A stretch of DNA of 64,000 nt from RQOF01 sp964461135 (GCA_964461135.1 CAYWTB010000008.1:1-64000); one strand, 5' to 3'. Counted from the stretch's first letter, positions 27,421 to 36,602 are shown. The notes: a model not told the origin generated them from the letters alone. A program made the numbers and translations.

Positions 27421-27996
27421 TTATTCTTCAGACGGGATTCCCTGTTTGCCGGCGGACACTTTTTCCCTCAAACTGTCTGCTTTCACATTGAGCCAGCTGG
27501 AATCTCCCATGGAGATCCGGGAAGAATTGCCTTTTCTGTCCAGGAAAGAAGGATTGTCTGTTAAGGATTTGGTTCCCACGGCAACCCCGTGTTTAAAGAC
27601 CATTTCTCCGCCATAAAACCCATTGATCGTGATGAGTATTACCATTGAAACCGACAGCAGAATATAAAATGCAGCTCCCCTGCCAGGAAATTTTCCCCGC
27701 AGAAAGAATCTCCACATCAGCATGATTACCACCAGGCCCAGAATGACAAATCCGATGGTTTCATGTTTCTCCAGAATGCCATAAACGACTTCTGATTGTC
27801 TTATGTGATCCTCGGCAATCAGACCGGTGATGATGGTAAATACTCCGGCCGTCGCACCGAAAAGCAGGTTAAGCCAGGCGGCGAAGTGTAGCTTCTCATT
27901 CCGAAACAATTTTGCAATAATGTCCAGGAATACACCGAAAATGATCAGGGCTATGGTAAAATGATTAACCACAGGATGCCACAAATTAATTTCCAT
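27421..27996 (-). CDS. DUF2231 membrane protein
   Basis: A 191-residue inner-membrane protein with four hydrophobic segments. The opening LWHPVVNHFTIALIIFG carries the His-Pro/Asn-His pattern of DUF2231, and HETIGFVILG later supplies more membrane histidines, suggesting haem or metal binding. DUF2231 proteins are uncharacterised but often lie near cytochrome and copper genes. Here the gene follows the beta-barrel and Met/Gln-rich genes (24- and 8-base gaps), so all three should share a transcript. The final 50 residues are soluble. Confidence 0.75.
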   Translation of the reverse strand: MEINLWHPVVNHFTIALIIFGVFLDIIAKLFRNEKLHFAAWLNLLFGATAGVFTIITGLIAEDHIRQSEVVYGILEKHETIGFVILGLVVIMLMWRFFLRGKFPGRGAAFYILLSVSMVILITINGFYGGEMVFKHGVAVGTKSLTDNPSFLDRKGNSSRISMGDSSWLNVKADSLREKVSAGKQGIPSEE

Positions 27997-28020
27997 AACA
28001 ATTACCTTTTTCTGCCCACA

Positions 28021-28872
28021 CTAAAGTTTGGTGTTAATGCCCGCCGAAAGAATGAAATCTGAACTGGTTTCACTCAATCCGGCTGTACCTGTTATGGAAA
28101 GAAATAGCTTTTGATTCATAAAACGCGAAATGCTCAGTGAAAGTTGTCTGGGTGGATCGTAACCCTCAATAATCTCAGTATAAGCCTGGAAATAAAGCAT
28201 GGCTGAATTTTTTCCTTTACCAAATATACGTCCCAGACCTGCTCCGAAAGTAAGCGGATTCAAATAATTGATGCTATCAGTGTCGCCGATATACCAGAAC
28301 CCCAGATCCATAAAAAACGAGTAATTGTTAAACATTTTGAACATACTGGCAGAACCTCCGTAATCAAATTTTCCGGTTCCTAAATTACCACCCGCTGTGG
28401 GTATCTTTGTCTGGGCAGACAGAGATACTGCCGGACTTGCACCCGCCTCATTCAGAACCTGATATCCGGAATACAGGTACATATCACCAAAACCTGTTAT
28501 AAATTGCTGATCTGTAGTGGAAACCGAAGATCCTGTCATGTGACTGCCCGGATGATGGCTGCCGCTGCCTCCCGGCATATGTCCCGATGGTATAATTATC
28601 CCCCCATTTCTGCTGACCAGGTTACTGTTTTGAAAAATATAGGGGATGTTGGTGGAGAAAAACCAGAATCCTGACTGATAGCCAAGTCCTCCGGAAAAAT
28701 AATAACTGGATATATTCGTGCCGGTGCTATAATTACCTCGGGCATATTGAGCAGATCCATTAAAATTCCAGCTATCGGCCCGGCTGATAAGCACGTACAT
28801 TAAAATTACGGGAATGAAAAAGTGAAGACCCGGCGTACCAGGTCGTCTCTTTACACGGGTTAACAATATCAC
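28021..28872 (-). CDS. Predicted outer-membrane beta-barrel protein
   Basis: A 283-residue protein with an N-terminal hydrophobic export segment (around residues 16-31) and then alternating strands rich in Gly, Tyr and Phe: YYFSGGLGYQSGFWFFSTN, DMYLYSGYQV, AVSLSAQTKIPTA and a last strand FILSAGINTKL. The middle resembles the MetA-pathway/transporter barrel group (PF13557). A His/Gly-rich loop (SGHMPGGSGSHHPGSH, near residue 97) could bind metal. It is preceded by the Met/Gln-rich gene with an 8-base gap. Confidence 0.7.
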   Translation of the reverse strand: MILLTRVKRRPGTPGLHFFIPVILMYVLISRADSWNFNGSAQYARGNYSTGTNISSYYFSGGLGYQSGFWFFSTNIPYIFQNSNLVSRNGGIIIPSGHMPGGSGSHHPGSHMTGSSVSTTDQQFITGFGDMYLYSGYQVLNEAGASPAVSLSAQTKIPTAGGNLGTGKFDYGGSASMFKMFNNYSFFMDLGFWYIGDTDSINYLNPLTFGAGLGRIFGKGKNSAMLYFQAYTEIIEGYDPPRQLSLSISRFMNQKLFLSITGTAGLSETSSDFILSAGINTKL

Positions 28873-28880
28873 TTACCGGA

Positions 28881-29414
28881 TTACCTGTTGTTCGGCTTTT
28901 TATTCATATTCTGTTCGGATTCCATCCCGCTGCCGGGATTCGCCCTCTGAAGATTCTGCATATTTTCCAGCATTCCATTCATGGAATTTGTAACTGATCC
29001 CATCTGTTCTTGCATCTGTTCCAGATTTTTCTTCATTGTCGGATTATTCATGATGTTCTTGTCCTGTATCATGGTCTGTAGTTGTCCCATCATCTGATTC
29101 ATATTTTGCAACATACCGTCGAAATTGTGTGTCATATTCATCATATTCTGATTTCCCTGCATCATTTGACCCTGTTGCATCATGGCACCCTGCTGGCCAT
29201 GCATTGCCTGCATCATCGTGTTGGTTTCCACCATCATCTGCTGCATGCGCTGCTGCATTTGGGCAATTGACATCATCTGCTGCTGGGCTTTCTGTTGCTG
29301 CATTTGCTGCATCTGTTGCTGCTGTTGCATGCCCTGAGCATTGAGTGGCCCGATCCATGCCGCCAATAACAAAACAGCAATCATGCTGAGAGTCACACCT
29401 GTTATTTTAAACAT
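28881..29414 (-). CDS. Exported Met/Gln-rich protein, possible metal binder
   Basis: A 177-residue protein with a clear signal peptide (cleavage after PLNAQ). The mature part is dominated by Met and Gln in a helical pattern with many MxxM and MM pairs, such as MQQRMQQMM and NTMMQAMHGQQGAMMQ. Such Met-rich periplasmic segments bind Cu(I) or Ag(I) in other proteins, and the overall helical layout recalls the ZraP/CpxP/Spy type of periplasmic chaperone. No homologous domain is recognisable. Low-complexity composition limits confidence in function, but start, signal and ribosome-binding site (AGGAGGATAAG) make it a real gene. Confidence 0.72.
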   Translation of the reverse strand: MFKITGVTLSMIAVLLLAAWIGPLNAQGMQQQQQMQQMQQQKAQQQMMSIAQMQQRMQQMMVETNTMMQAMHGQQGAMMQQGQMMQGNQNMMNMTHNFDGMLQNMNQMMGQLQTMIQDKNIMNNPTMKKNLEQMQEQMGSVTNSMNGMLENMQNLQRANPGSGMESEQNMNKKPNNR

Positions 29415-29857
29415 CTTATCCTCCTGGTTTTACTTTCATTAAATATACAACCCTGTTCCTTTTATTCCCTGAAATTTTTGAATAATCTCCCTTTTCAAGG
29501 GGTTTTATCTTAATCTGAAAAGATGAAGATTAAATGAAGACTTCTTCCGCAGCATCATGAGTTCAATATGTTCTCCTGAGCCTTTATCTTTCAGCTGAAA
29601 AGCCGGGTAACTTTAGACGTCAAACCTGCGGGGGTAAATAGAATTTCACACCTGCCTTCAAATATTAGCTATTATTTGCCGGACTTAAGGAAGAGGGCAA
29701 AGGTCGTTAGGGGAAGATGATGAAATAATACTGTATAAATAATTATTAATATTGGAGATATAATTACTCCAATTATCAGGGGCGCAGAGTATGGATTTCA
29801 GTAATTGTAAAATATTCTACGGGATTGATTAAGGATATTCTACAATTCCTTTAATGA
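29415..29857. other. 443-base regulatory gap upstream of the Met/Gln-rich gene
   Basis: No gene is evident on either strand. The gap separates the kinase/regulator/haem-domain genes from the Met/Gln-rich operon and should hold that operon's promoter. A direct repeat (29523-29540) and a short inverted repeat CCCTTTTCAAGGGG (about 29490-29503) are present. I looked for a sigma-54 -24/-12 element on the minus strand and found none convincing. Confidence 0.5.
29523..29540. promoter_or_regulatory. Direct repeat ATGAAGA-TTAA-ATGAAGA, candidate regulator site
   Basis: Two identical heptamers with an 11-base period lie about 110-125 bases upstream of the Met/Gln-rich gene start. Direct repeats with one helical turn spacing are how many winged-helix regulators bind. 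The nearby regulator is of the sigma-54 type, which usually prefers palindromes, so the link is unproven. Confidence 0.25.
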
Positions 29858-30334
29858 CTAGTGAGGATTCGGAAAAAAATGCGGGGAAGGAAGGATAAGA
29901 ATCAGCTCACGGTTACTCCGTGCCCACTGATAGATAATTTCTTTTTCCTGCGGTGTCAGCCGGGCTTCAGGATGCAGCCATTTGTATGCCGGCAGAGGCA
30001 TTTCATCCTTCTCCAGCACTTCTATGATTTCTTCGTAAATCTTTATTTTTTTCTCATCTTCGTATTCATACCAGGTGGAAAAATTGAGATGTTCCCGTCC
30101 TTCCTTGACGTCATTAATAATAAACCAGGAAACCGGGGCAACCTCACTGTACCAGGGCCAGTCCGTCTCTTGAGAGTGGCAGTCCAGGCATGCCTTTTTC
30201 ATGATTGGCCGCGCTTTTCCCGTTATCTTGAGAGCGGTTCTGGATGGTGGATTGGACGTCTGGACTGGCACCATTTGAATAATAATAAATAAGCAGACAA
30301 TACCACTTACTATTAAAATCCAGCGTGGAAACAT
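29858..30334 (-). CDS. Haem-binding domain protein with CxxCH motif
   Basis: A 158-residue protein with one N-terminal membrane anchor (residues 5-22) and a periplasmic domain containing the c-type haem motif CLDCH near residue 50, followed by SQETDWPWYSEVAPVSW. This is the layout of the Haem_bd family (PF14376), in which WPWY and a distal Met (DEMPLPAY) recur. It likely senses or carries electrons at the membrane surface. It starts 24 bases after the sigma-54 regulator, so it is in the same transcript as the two-component genes. Confidence 0.85.
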   Translation of the reverse strand: MFPRWILIVSGIVCLFIIIQMVPVQTSNPPSRTALKITGKARPIMKKACLDCHSQETDWPWYSEVAPVSWFIINDVKEGREHLNFSTWYEYEDEKKIKIYEEIIEVLEKDEMPLPAYKWLHPEARLTPQEKEIIYQWARSNRELILILPSPHFFPNPH

Positions 30335-30358
30335 TTATTTACCTCCCTTTTAATTGTA

Positions 30359-31702
30359 TCAATGAATATTAAGCTTCTTTAGACGGTAAAGCAGAACATG
30401 CCGTGGAATTTTCAGAAGTTGAGCTGCTTTTGTCTGGTTACCTGCTGTTTTTTTCAGGGCCATTTGGATGGCCCGGCGTTCTATATTTTCAAGCGACAGA
30501 TCCTCAAAAATTTCCTTTTCCGTCCCGTCTCTGGATTCCACACTGGTTTGAAGCAAATGGGCCGGCAGGCTTTTCAGGGTGATACGGGGTTCCGGCGAAA
30601 GAACCAGCGCCCGTTCAATGACATTCTCCAGTTCACGAACATTTCCCGGCCAGCGGTATTGTTTAAAAACATCCAGTACTGCTCCATCCACCTCTATATA
30701 ATCACTTTTCCTGTAACGTTCAACAAAAAAATCCACCAGATAAGGTATATCCTCCCGGCGTTCCCGCAGGGGGGGGATGACGATGGGAACCACACTTAAA
30801 CGATAATAAAGATCATCCCGAAATTTTCCCTGCGCAACCATTTTTTCGATATTTTTGTTGGTTGCTGCAATTACCCGGACATTGACCCGAACAGTCAGGG
30901 CCTCCCCCAACCGCTCAAATTCCTGCTCCTGAAGTACCCTCAGCAGTTTTGCCTGAACCTCTCTCTTCAGGTCACCGATTTCATCCAGAAAGAGACTGCC
31001 AAGGTCCGCCAGTTCAAATTTCCCCTTGCGATCTTTGATAGCTCCGGTGAAAGCTCCCCGTACATGCCCGAACAGTTCGCTTATTATCAGGTTTTCCGGA
31101 ATTGAGGGACAATTGACCACAACAAAAGGTTTTTTTCTTCGGGGACTGTTATAGTGAATTGCCCGAGCCAGCAGTTCCTTGCCGGTGCCACTTTCCCCCA
31201 GAATCAGTATGGTGGCATCGCTCTGGGCAGCCTGCCGGGCGGTATGGATTACATTTTTCATGGCATCGCTGTTAACTATCATATTATGGAATTCAAATTT
31301 CTGCGATAATTCCTGCCGAAGCTGCACGTTTTCCTGTTGAAGTTTTTTGAGACGCACGGCTTTTTCAATTACAAACAGCAGCTGTTCCTGGCTGAAAGGC
31401 TTGGTGATGTAGTCATCCGCCCCCATGCGGCATGCCTCCAGTGCGCTATCCACGCTGCCATAGGCCGTAATGAGAATTACCACCACTTTGCGGTCTTCCC
31501 GGCGTACCTCCCGAAGTACTTCAATGCCGGAAAGATCAGGCATCTGAATATCGGTCATCACAATATCAAATAAATGCTTTTGGAATAAGGCCAGGCCTTC
31601 TTCCCCGCCGTAAGCAGTCTTTACCTGATGCCCGTTTTTTTCCAGTTGATGCGCTATAATTCGGCACAGGTTTTTGTCATCATCAATTAATAGTATATGC
31701 AT
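30359..31702 (-). CDS. Sigma-54-dependent response regulator (NtrC/ZraR type)
   Basis: A 447-residue regulator with three domains. The receiver has the acidic pair in LIDDDKN and the phospho-acceptor Asp in MTDIQMPDLSG (near residue 54). The AAA+ domain (about 140-370) shows Walker A GESGTGKE, the sigma-54 contact GAFTGA and Walker B LFLDEIGD. The C-terminus ends in a Fis-type helix-turn-helix (NQTKAAQLLKI). It should activate sigma-54 promoters when phosphorylated by the kinase encoded 20 bases upstream. Confidence 0.95.
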   Translation of the reverse strand: MHILLIDDDKNLCRIIAHQLEKNGHQVKTAYGGEEGLALFQKHLFDIVMTDIQMPDLSGIEVLREVRREDRKVVVILITAYGSVDSALEACRMGADDYITKPFSQEQLLFVIEKAVRLKKLQQENVQLRQELSQKFEFHNMIVNSDAMKNVIHTARQAAQSDATILILGESGTGKELLARAIHYNSPRRKKPFVVVNCPSIPENLIISELFGHVRGAFTGAIKDRKGKFELADLGSLFLDEIGDLKREVQAKLLRVLQEQEFERLGEALTVRVNVRVIAATNKNIEKMVAQGKFRDDLYYRLSVVPIVIPPLRERREDIPYLVDFFVERYRKSDYIEVDGAVLDVFKQYRWPGNVRELENVIERALVLSPEPRITLKSLPAHLLQTSVESRDGTEKEIFEDLSLENIERRAIQMALKKTAGNQTKAAQLLKIPRHVLLYRLKKLNIH

Positions 31703-31722
31703 ACTGTTTTTACTGCTCCCGA

Positions 31723-32997
31723 TTATACAATTGTGCTTCTTTCCAGGGAATTATCCGATTCATGATCCGGCTGAAGAGGGATTATCAGAGAAAAAGTGGT
31801 TCCCTCTCCCTCCTCACTGTTCACCTTTATCTGCCATTTATTCTGATCACAGATTCGTCTGACAATGGCCAGACCCAGGCCCGTTCCCTCATCTCTGGTT
31901 GTAAAAAAAGGTTTGAAAATATTTTCCAGTTCTGCTTCGGAAATACCCGGACCATTGTCCGAAATATTAATGTTTAAATTTTCGGACGGATCCTTCTGAT
32001 TGCCGGACAAAGGCGATGAACCGGTTTCCGGAACATCCATAAAACAGTCTATTTTGATGTTACCTCCATCGGGAAGAACCTGAATGGCATTTAACAGCAA
32101 ATTGACCATTATCTGCTGCAGCTGGAGGGGATCACTGCGAAGAAAGACAGGCGACTCCGGCAAATGAGATTGAAATGTAATCCCGTTTTTCTGAGCGCGG
32201 TTTTTCAACAGGAGTTCACTGCTTCTGATAATTTCTCTCACGTCAAACCGGATTTCGGAATATCTGGGTTTGCCGGCAAAATTCAAATAGTTTTCTACCA
32301 CCCGGTTCAGCCGCTCAGTCTCTTCAACCAGAATGGAAAAAAATTCTGACTGTTTAGAATCCGCTGGCAATTCATCGCGCAGGATATCCACCGCCCCGCG
32401 AATTGAACCCAGCGGATTTCTGACCTCGTGGGCCAGGCTGGCCGTCATCTCGCCGATCACCGCCAGCCGGTCTGCCTGGCGAAGATATTCCTCAATTTCT
32501 TCTATCTTTCCCGATTGTTCCTCCAGTTTCTTCAAGGAAATCTGAAGCTGTTCGGCAGTCTGCTGGTAACGCTTTTTCTCAGATTTTTCCTGCTGGGTTT
32601 TTATACCGGTCAGGTATCCGATAATATTGAACAGAAATATCTGCAGAAAACGCATTAGATTGGTTTCGATAAGCCCGCCCCACTGCAGCATGACGTGGGG
32701 AAAATAAATAATACTGACCAGAAGCGCTGTTCCAAGACCGCCTTTTATTCCAAACTGAAATGCGCCGAGAAGAATGGGAATAAAGTAACTTTGCATGAGA
32801 ATGAGATGGTATTGCCATTTCATGGTAGGCGTAACATAGTGCAGGATGGATATTATGACCACCAGAATGATAATGTAAATCCACCAGGCAGCGGGCGTTT
32901 TAAATACTTTTAACATAGAACGTGTACCGTTTAAATGGGTATATTGTATAATATTCAACAATATAAAACAAGAAATAATCGCAGAAAATAAAAACAT
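31723..32997 (-). CDS. Membrane sensor histidine kinase
   Basis: A 424-residue kinase. Several membrane helices fill the first 110 residues without a large periplasmic loop, so the signal is probably sensed in or near the membrane. A coiled coil leads to the H-box SLAHEVRNPLGSIRGA with the phosphorylated His. The ATPase domain has the N-box MVNLLLNAIQV, the G1 box ISDNGPGI and GTGLGLAIV. The ATG at 32997 gives an extra hydrophobic stretch; an internal ATG at 32916 is also possible, and neither has a strong ribosome-binding site. It forms a pair with the regulator downstream. Confidence 0.92.
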   Translation of the reverse strand: MFLFSAIISCFILLNIIQYTHLNGTRSMLKVFKTPAAWWIYIIILVVIISILHYVTPTMKWQYHLILMQSYFIPILLGAFQFGIKGGLGTALLVSIIYFPHVMLQWGGLIETNLMRFLQIFLFNIIGYLTGIKTQQEKSEKKRYQQTAEQLQISLKKLEEQSGKIEEIEEYLRQADRLAVIGEMTASLAHEVRNPLGSIRGAVDILRDELPADSKQSEFFSILVEETERLNRVVENYLNFAGKPRYSEIRFDVREIIRSSELLLKNRAQKNGITFQSHLPESPVFLRSDPLQLQQIMVNLLLNAIQVLPDGGNIKIDCFMDVPETGSSPLSGNQKDPSENLNINISDNGPGISEAELENIFKPFFTTRDEGTGLGLAIVRRICDQNKWQIKVNSEEGEGTTFSLIIPLQPDHESDNSLERSTIV

Positions 32998-33169
32998 CTC
33001 AAAAAATTTGAGTGAGCGGCCTTACCAAGGAGTTAATATCCGGACTGGCCTTGAAATAATTTTGCAACCATAATCTGCGAGATGTATCTAAAAGAACAGG
33101 AACAAATGGCCAGGACGCGATATATAACCGGGATTGAATAACCGGCGTTTGAATAGTGAAGGTGAAAAT

Positions 33170-34330
33170 ATGAAATCATGGTCGTTTCTGATATTCTTTT
33201 CGATTGTTCTTCTGATTTACGGGGGAATAAATTTTTATATATTCCGGAGAGTGTGGTCTGCCCTGGAAGGTAGCGGAATTTACCGGAGCGTTTTTTTATA
33301 TCTTTTTCTTTTTCTGGTATTATCCTATCCTGTGGGAAGGCTGGGTGAGCAACTTGTCCGTAATGTGATCACGGAATCCCTGGTGATTATCGGTTCATTT
33401 TATCTGGCTGTTATGATTTATGCCTTCCTGTTTATAGTGGTAATAGATCTGTTTCGGCTGGGAAACCATTTCCTCCATTTCTTTCCCTCCTTTATCAGCC
33501 ATGCCACCCGGAAAAGTGCTCAATGGACTGTTTTAATAAGTGCAGCCCTCATTTTTCTTATTGTTAGTGCCGGTTATGTCAATACCCTCATTCTGCGTGT
33601 ACATCCTCTCACCATCAACATTCAAAAGCCGGCAAACGGAAATGGCGAGCTGCGGGCCGTGGTGGTATCAGATATCCACCTGGGCACTGTGATCAGAAGC
33701 GGACGTTTACAAAGGATTGTGGATAAGATAAACAACCTTGATCCCGATATAGTATTGCTTCCCGGAGATATAGTGGATGAGGATGTGGCATCGGTCGCAC
33801 AGCAAAACATGGCTCCCATCTTAAAAAAGTTCAATTCCCGCTACGGAGTTTATGCCATAACCGGAAATCACGAATATTTCGCCGGAGTCAATAAGGCTGT
33901 GGAATATATGAAGAAGGCGGGAATAACAGTATTAGAGGATTCGGTAATAAAAATTTCCGATTCCTTTTATCTGGCCGGACGAAAAGATCTTATGGCGCAG
34001 CGCATGTCAGATGGTCGTAAATCACTGGATGAAATCCTGCAGGGAGTGGATAAAAAATTTCCCGTTATTCTTATGGACCATCAGCCATATAACCTGGATG
34101 CGGTTCAGCAGAATGGAGTGGATTTGCAGCTCTCCGGTCATACCCATCACGGACAGCTTTTTCCTTTTAATTACATCACCCGCATGGTTTATGAATTAAG
34201 TTGGGGATATCTCAAACGTGGCCAGACACATTTTTACGTCTCTTGCGGAATTGGCACCTGGGGCCCCCCCATACGGACCAACAGCGTACCGGAAATTGTT
34301 CTGCTCACCATCTGCTTTAAGGGGCAATGA
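33170..34330 (+). CDS. Membrane-anchored metallophosphoesterase (YaeI/YkuE type)
   Basis: Four hydrophobic segments occupy roughly the first 150 residues. The calcineurin-like domain follows with SDIHLG, LLPGDIVDED, ITGNHEYF and LSGHTHHGQLFP, the full dinuclear metal set. In this family YkuE and relatives act on phosphorylated lipids or sugars at the membrane; the substrate here is unknown. The ATG at 33170 is chosen because GAAGGTG lies just before it and MKSWSFLIFF is a natural first helix. The frame is open 12 codons further to a TTG. Confidence 0.88.
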   Translation: MKSWSFLIFFSIVLLIYGGINFYIFRRVWSALEGSGIYRSVFLYLFLFLVLSYPVGRLGEQLVRNVITESLVIIGSFYLAVMIYAFLFIVVIDLFRLGNHFLHFFPSFISHATRKSAQWTVLISAALIFLIVSAGYVNTLILRVHPLTINIQKPANGNGELRAVVVSDIHLGTVIRSGRLQRIVDKINNLDPDIVLLPGDIVDEDVASVAQQNMAPILKKFNSRYGVYAITGNHEYFAGVNKAVEYMKKAGITVLEDSVIKISDSFYLAGRKDLMAQRMSDGRKSLDEILQGVDKKFPVILMDHQPYNLDAVQQNGVDLQLSGHTHHGQLFPFNYITRMVYELSWGYLKRGQTHFYVSCGIGTWGPPIRTNSVPEIVLLTICFKGQ

Positions 34331-34653
34331 ACCACTAAATGCTTGTTACTGGATGCTGGATACTGGATGCTAGATGCTGGCTTCCTGACGATTCTCACTC
34401 CTTCCAGTCGTCCCGTATTTTTCGGGAATCTTGTTTTATTACTGACTATTGTCTTTTTTTGTCCACGAATTACACGAATTAACACGAATTCAAAAATTTA
34501 TTTATTTCATTACCTATTTAATCTCTTATCCCATTTTCTCCCCGCTATGCGCTTTCCGGGGTGCACTATGCTTCCAGAGATATTCTGATTCCTGTGACTC
34601 TTGTCCCTTTTCCCTCTTTAATCTTGTTTTTTGCCAACTTATTCCCTGATCCC
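34331..34653. other. 323-base intergenic stretch with short repeats
   Basis: No gene is evident. Two tracts stand out. At about 34348-34382 the unit CTGGATGCTGGATAC is repeated with variation. At about 34461-34490 the unit CACGAATTA recurs three times as CACGAATTACACGAATTAACACGAATT broken by single bases. A CCCG-TATTTTT-CGGG hairpin lies near 34412. Such tracts are common noncoding filler in environmental genomes. Confidence 0.55.
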
Positions 34654-35625
34654 TTACCAGGCATACGCTTCCGGTGCTTCTCCGCCCGGACCCGGCCAGA
34701 TTTCATCCAGACGATTCAGCATTTCCTCTGATAATTGGATATTCAGCGATGCTATACTGTTGTCCAGCTGTTCCTGGGTTCGCGGACCGATGATGGGAGC
34801 GGTAACCGCCGGATTATGATGCAGCCAGGCCAGAGCAATTTCTGCAGGTGATGAACCGGTTTCCCGGCAAAAGGCCTCATACGATTTAAGCTGTTCTGAA
34901 TGTTTGGCTATGAGGACCTGCGTTCGCTCATCGCTGCGCCGTCCGTTGTCGGATTGCTGCAGAGCACCTGCCAGCATACCACCGGCCAGTGGACTCCACG
35001 GTATAAGACCCAGCCCATGGGCACGCAGGGATGGAATCACTTCCAATTCCACCATGCGGGCGCTTAAATTGTATAAACTCTGCTCGGATGCCAACCCCAT
35101 AAAATTACGGGTTCCGGCGATACCCTGTGCCCTGGCAATCTGCCATCCGGAAAAGTTGCTGCTTCCCGCATAAATTACCTTGCCTTCACGGACCAGCTGT
35201 TCCATAGCCTGCCAGATTTCATCCCAGGGGGTGTGACGGTCAATATGGTGCATCTGATAAAGATCAATATGGTCGGTCTGAAGTCTCTTCAGACTATCCT
35301 CGCAGGCACGGCGGATATGATAAGCAGATAAACCCTGATCATTAACTCCTTCGCCCATCCGGCCATACACTTTGGTGGCAAGAACGGTTTTTTCCCGGCG
35401 TCCGCCTCCCTGTGCCAGCCAGCGTCCCACAATCTGTTCCGTTATCCCTTCTCCGGTCTTCCAGCCATATACATTGGCCGTGTCGAAAAAATTAATACCC
35501 TTTTCTATTGCCTGGTCCATTATGGAAAAACTTTCTTTTTCGGAAGTTTTCGGTCCGAAGTTCATGGTACCCAGGCATAATTTGCTGACTTTCAGTCCGG
35601 TTCGTCCAAGATAGGTATATTTCAT
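34654..35625 (-). CDS. Aldo/keto reductase
   Basis: A 323-residue NADPH-dependent oxidoreductase of the aldo/keto reductase superfamily. FFDTANVYGW near residue 47 supplies the catalytic Asp and Tyr, VLATKVYGRMG the Lys, and DLYQMHHIDRHTP the His region. The C-terminal IIGPRTQEQLDNSIASL binds the cofactor. It belongs to the YajO/YrpG-like group that reduces small aldehydes and ketones; the substrate is open. The broken MDR oxidoreductase lies 27 bases upstream on the same strand. Confidence 0.92.
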   Translation of the reverse strand: MKYTYLGRTGLKVSKLCLGTMNFGPKTSEKESFSIMDQAIEKGINFFDTANVYGWKTGEGITEQIVGRWLAQGGGRREKTVLATKVYGRMGEGVNDQGLSAYHIRRACEDSLKRLQTDHIDLYQMHHIDRHTPWDEIWQAMEQLVREGKVIYAGSSNFSGWQIARAQGIAGTRNFMGLASEQSLYNLSARMVELEVIPSLRAHGLGLIPWSPLAGGMLAGALQQSDNGRRSDERTQVLIAKHSEQLKSYEAFCRETGSSPAEIALAWLHHNPAVTAPIIGPRTQEQLDNSIASLNIQLSEEMLNRLDEIWPGPGGEAPEAYAW

Positions 35626-35652
35626 GATGCTCCCGCATTTTTTGATTTTAAA

Positions 35653-36602
35653 TTAATGGTTAACTTTGAGAACGATCTTTCCCCTCACACCACCTTTTTC
35701 AAGCTTCCGGTGCGCCTCAGACACTTTTTCCAGTGGCATCACGGAATCAAGGACCGGCTTAATCTGTTCCCTTTCCAGCAGAATTCGTAAAGAATCCAGT
35801 TTGTAACGTTCTCTCTGAAGAAACAGAAAATGGAGGGTCAGGTTTTTATGATAGGCCGGGTTAAGATTACCGGAGGTTTTGGTGATAGAAACCAGCCGAC
35901 CACCGAATCCTGTAATTTCAATACTTTTTTCCAGTGTTTTTCCGCCAACCGTATCAAACACCAGGTTTACGCCTCCTTCCGGGCATTCTTCCCGAATAAT
36001 TTTAACAAAATCTTCATTGTGATAATCGATTAAGCGGTCTGCACCCAGTTTTTTCAGCAGGTCAAAATTGTACTTTCCGGCCGTGGTAAATACATAGGCG
36101 CCGGCCGTCTTGGCAATCTGTACTGCCAGTGAACCTACCCCCCCGGCTCCGCCATGAATCAATACGGTTTCTCCTGTTTCCAGATTGCCGTGGGTAATAA
36201 GTGCATCCCAGGCGGTTCCACCTGCCAGCTGAATACTGGCTGCCTCTTCATGGGATAAATTCCGGGGTTTACGTGCAATAATTTGGGCTTTGGTTACATG
36301 ATACTGGGAATAGATACCTGCTTTTCCGAATATTTCCGGGGTATAAAAAACTCGTCACCGGGTTTGAAATCATTCACTGCAGAGCCCGTTTTTTCAATCA
36401 CTCCCGATACGTCATATCCGATAATGGCCGGTGGTTTGATCCCTGCCCAGGAACCCGCTTTTCTGATTTTATGATCCACCGGATTTACCGATGTTGCATA
36501 AACCTTTACCAGGACCTCATCTGCAGCCGGTTTGGGTTTTTCCACCTCTGCTTCTTTAAACACTTCCGGTCAGCCAAACGCTTCTATCTGTATGGCTTTC
36601 AT
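35653..36602 (-). pseudogene. MDR-family NADPH:quinone oxidoreductase-like gene, broken twice
   Basis: From ATG 36602 (with GGAGGCAGT upstream) the frame reads MKAIQIEAFG and then TGA at 36572-36570, where the family has a second Gly (GGPEV). The frame continues with PEVFKEAEVEKPKPAADEV and the Rossmann-preceding part to GDEFF at about 36350, where a T6 run shifts the frame. The second part covers the NADPH fold with HGGAGGVGSLAVQ and runs to the stop at 35653. A single base change (GGA to TGA) and one T restored in a T7 run would repair it. So it is a young pseudogene or partly a sequencing fault. Confidence 0.82.

Noticed and set aside
29044..29358. Asp/Ala/Asn-rich 104-codon frame within the Met/Gln-rich gene
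   Set aside because: It is a shifted reading of the same repeated ATG/CAG codons without a start signal.
34348..34490. Short repeated units as a CRISPR array
   Set aside because: Units are 9-15 bases, directly adjacent and degenerate, without spacers, and no cas genes are present.
36570..36572. UGA read as glycine, as in some candidate phyla
   Set aside because: TGA is the stop of accD, surE, the GMC gene and many others in this window.
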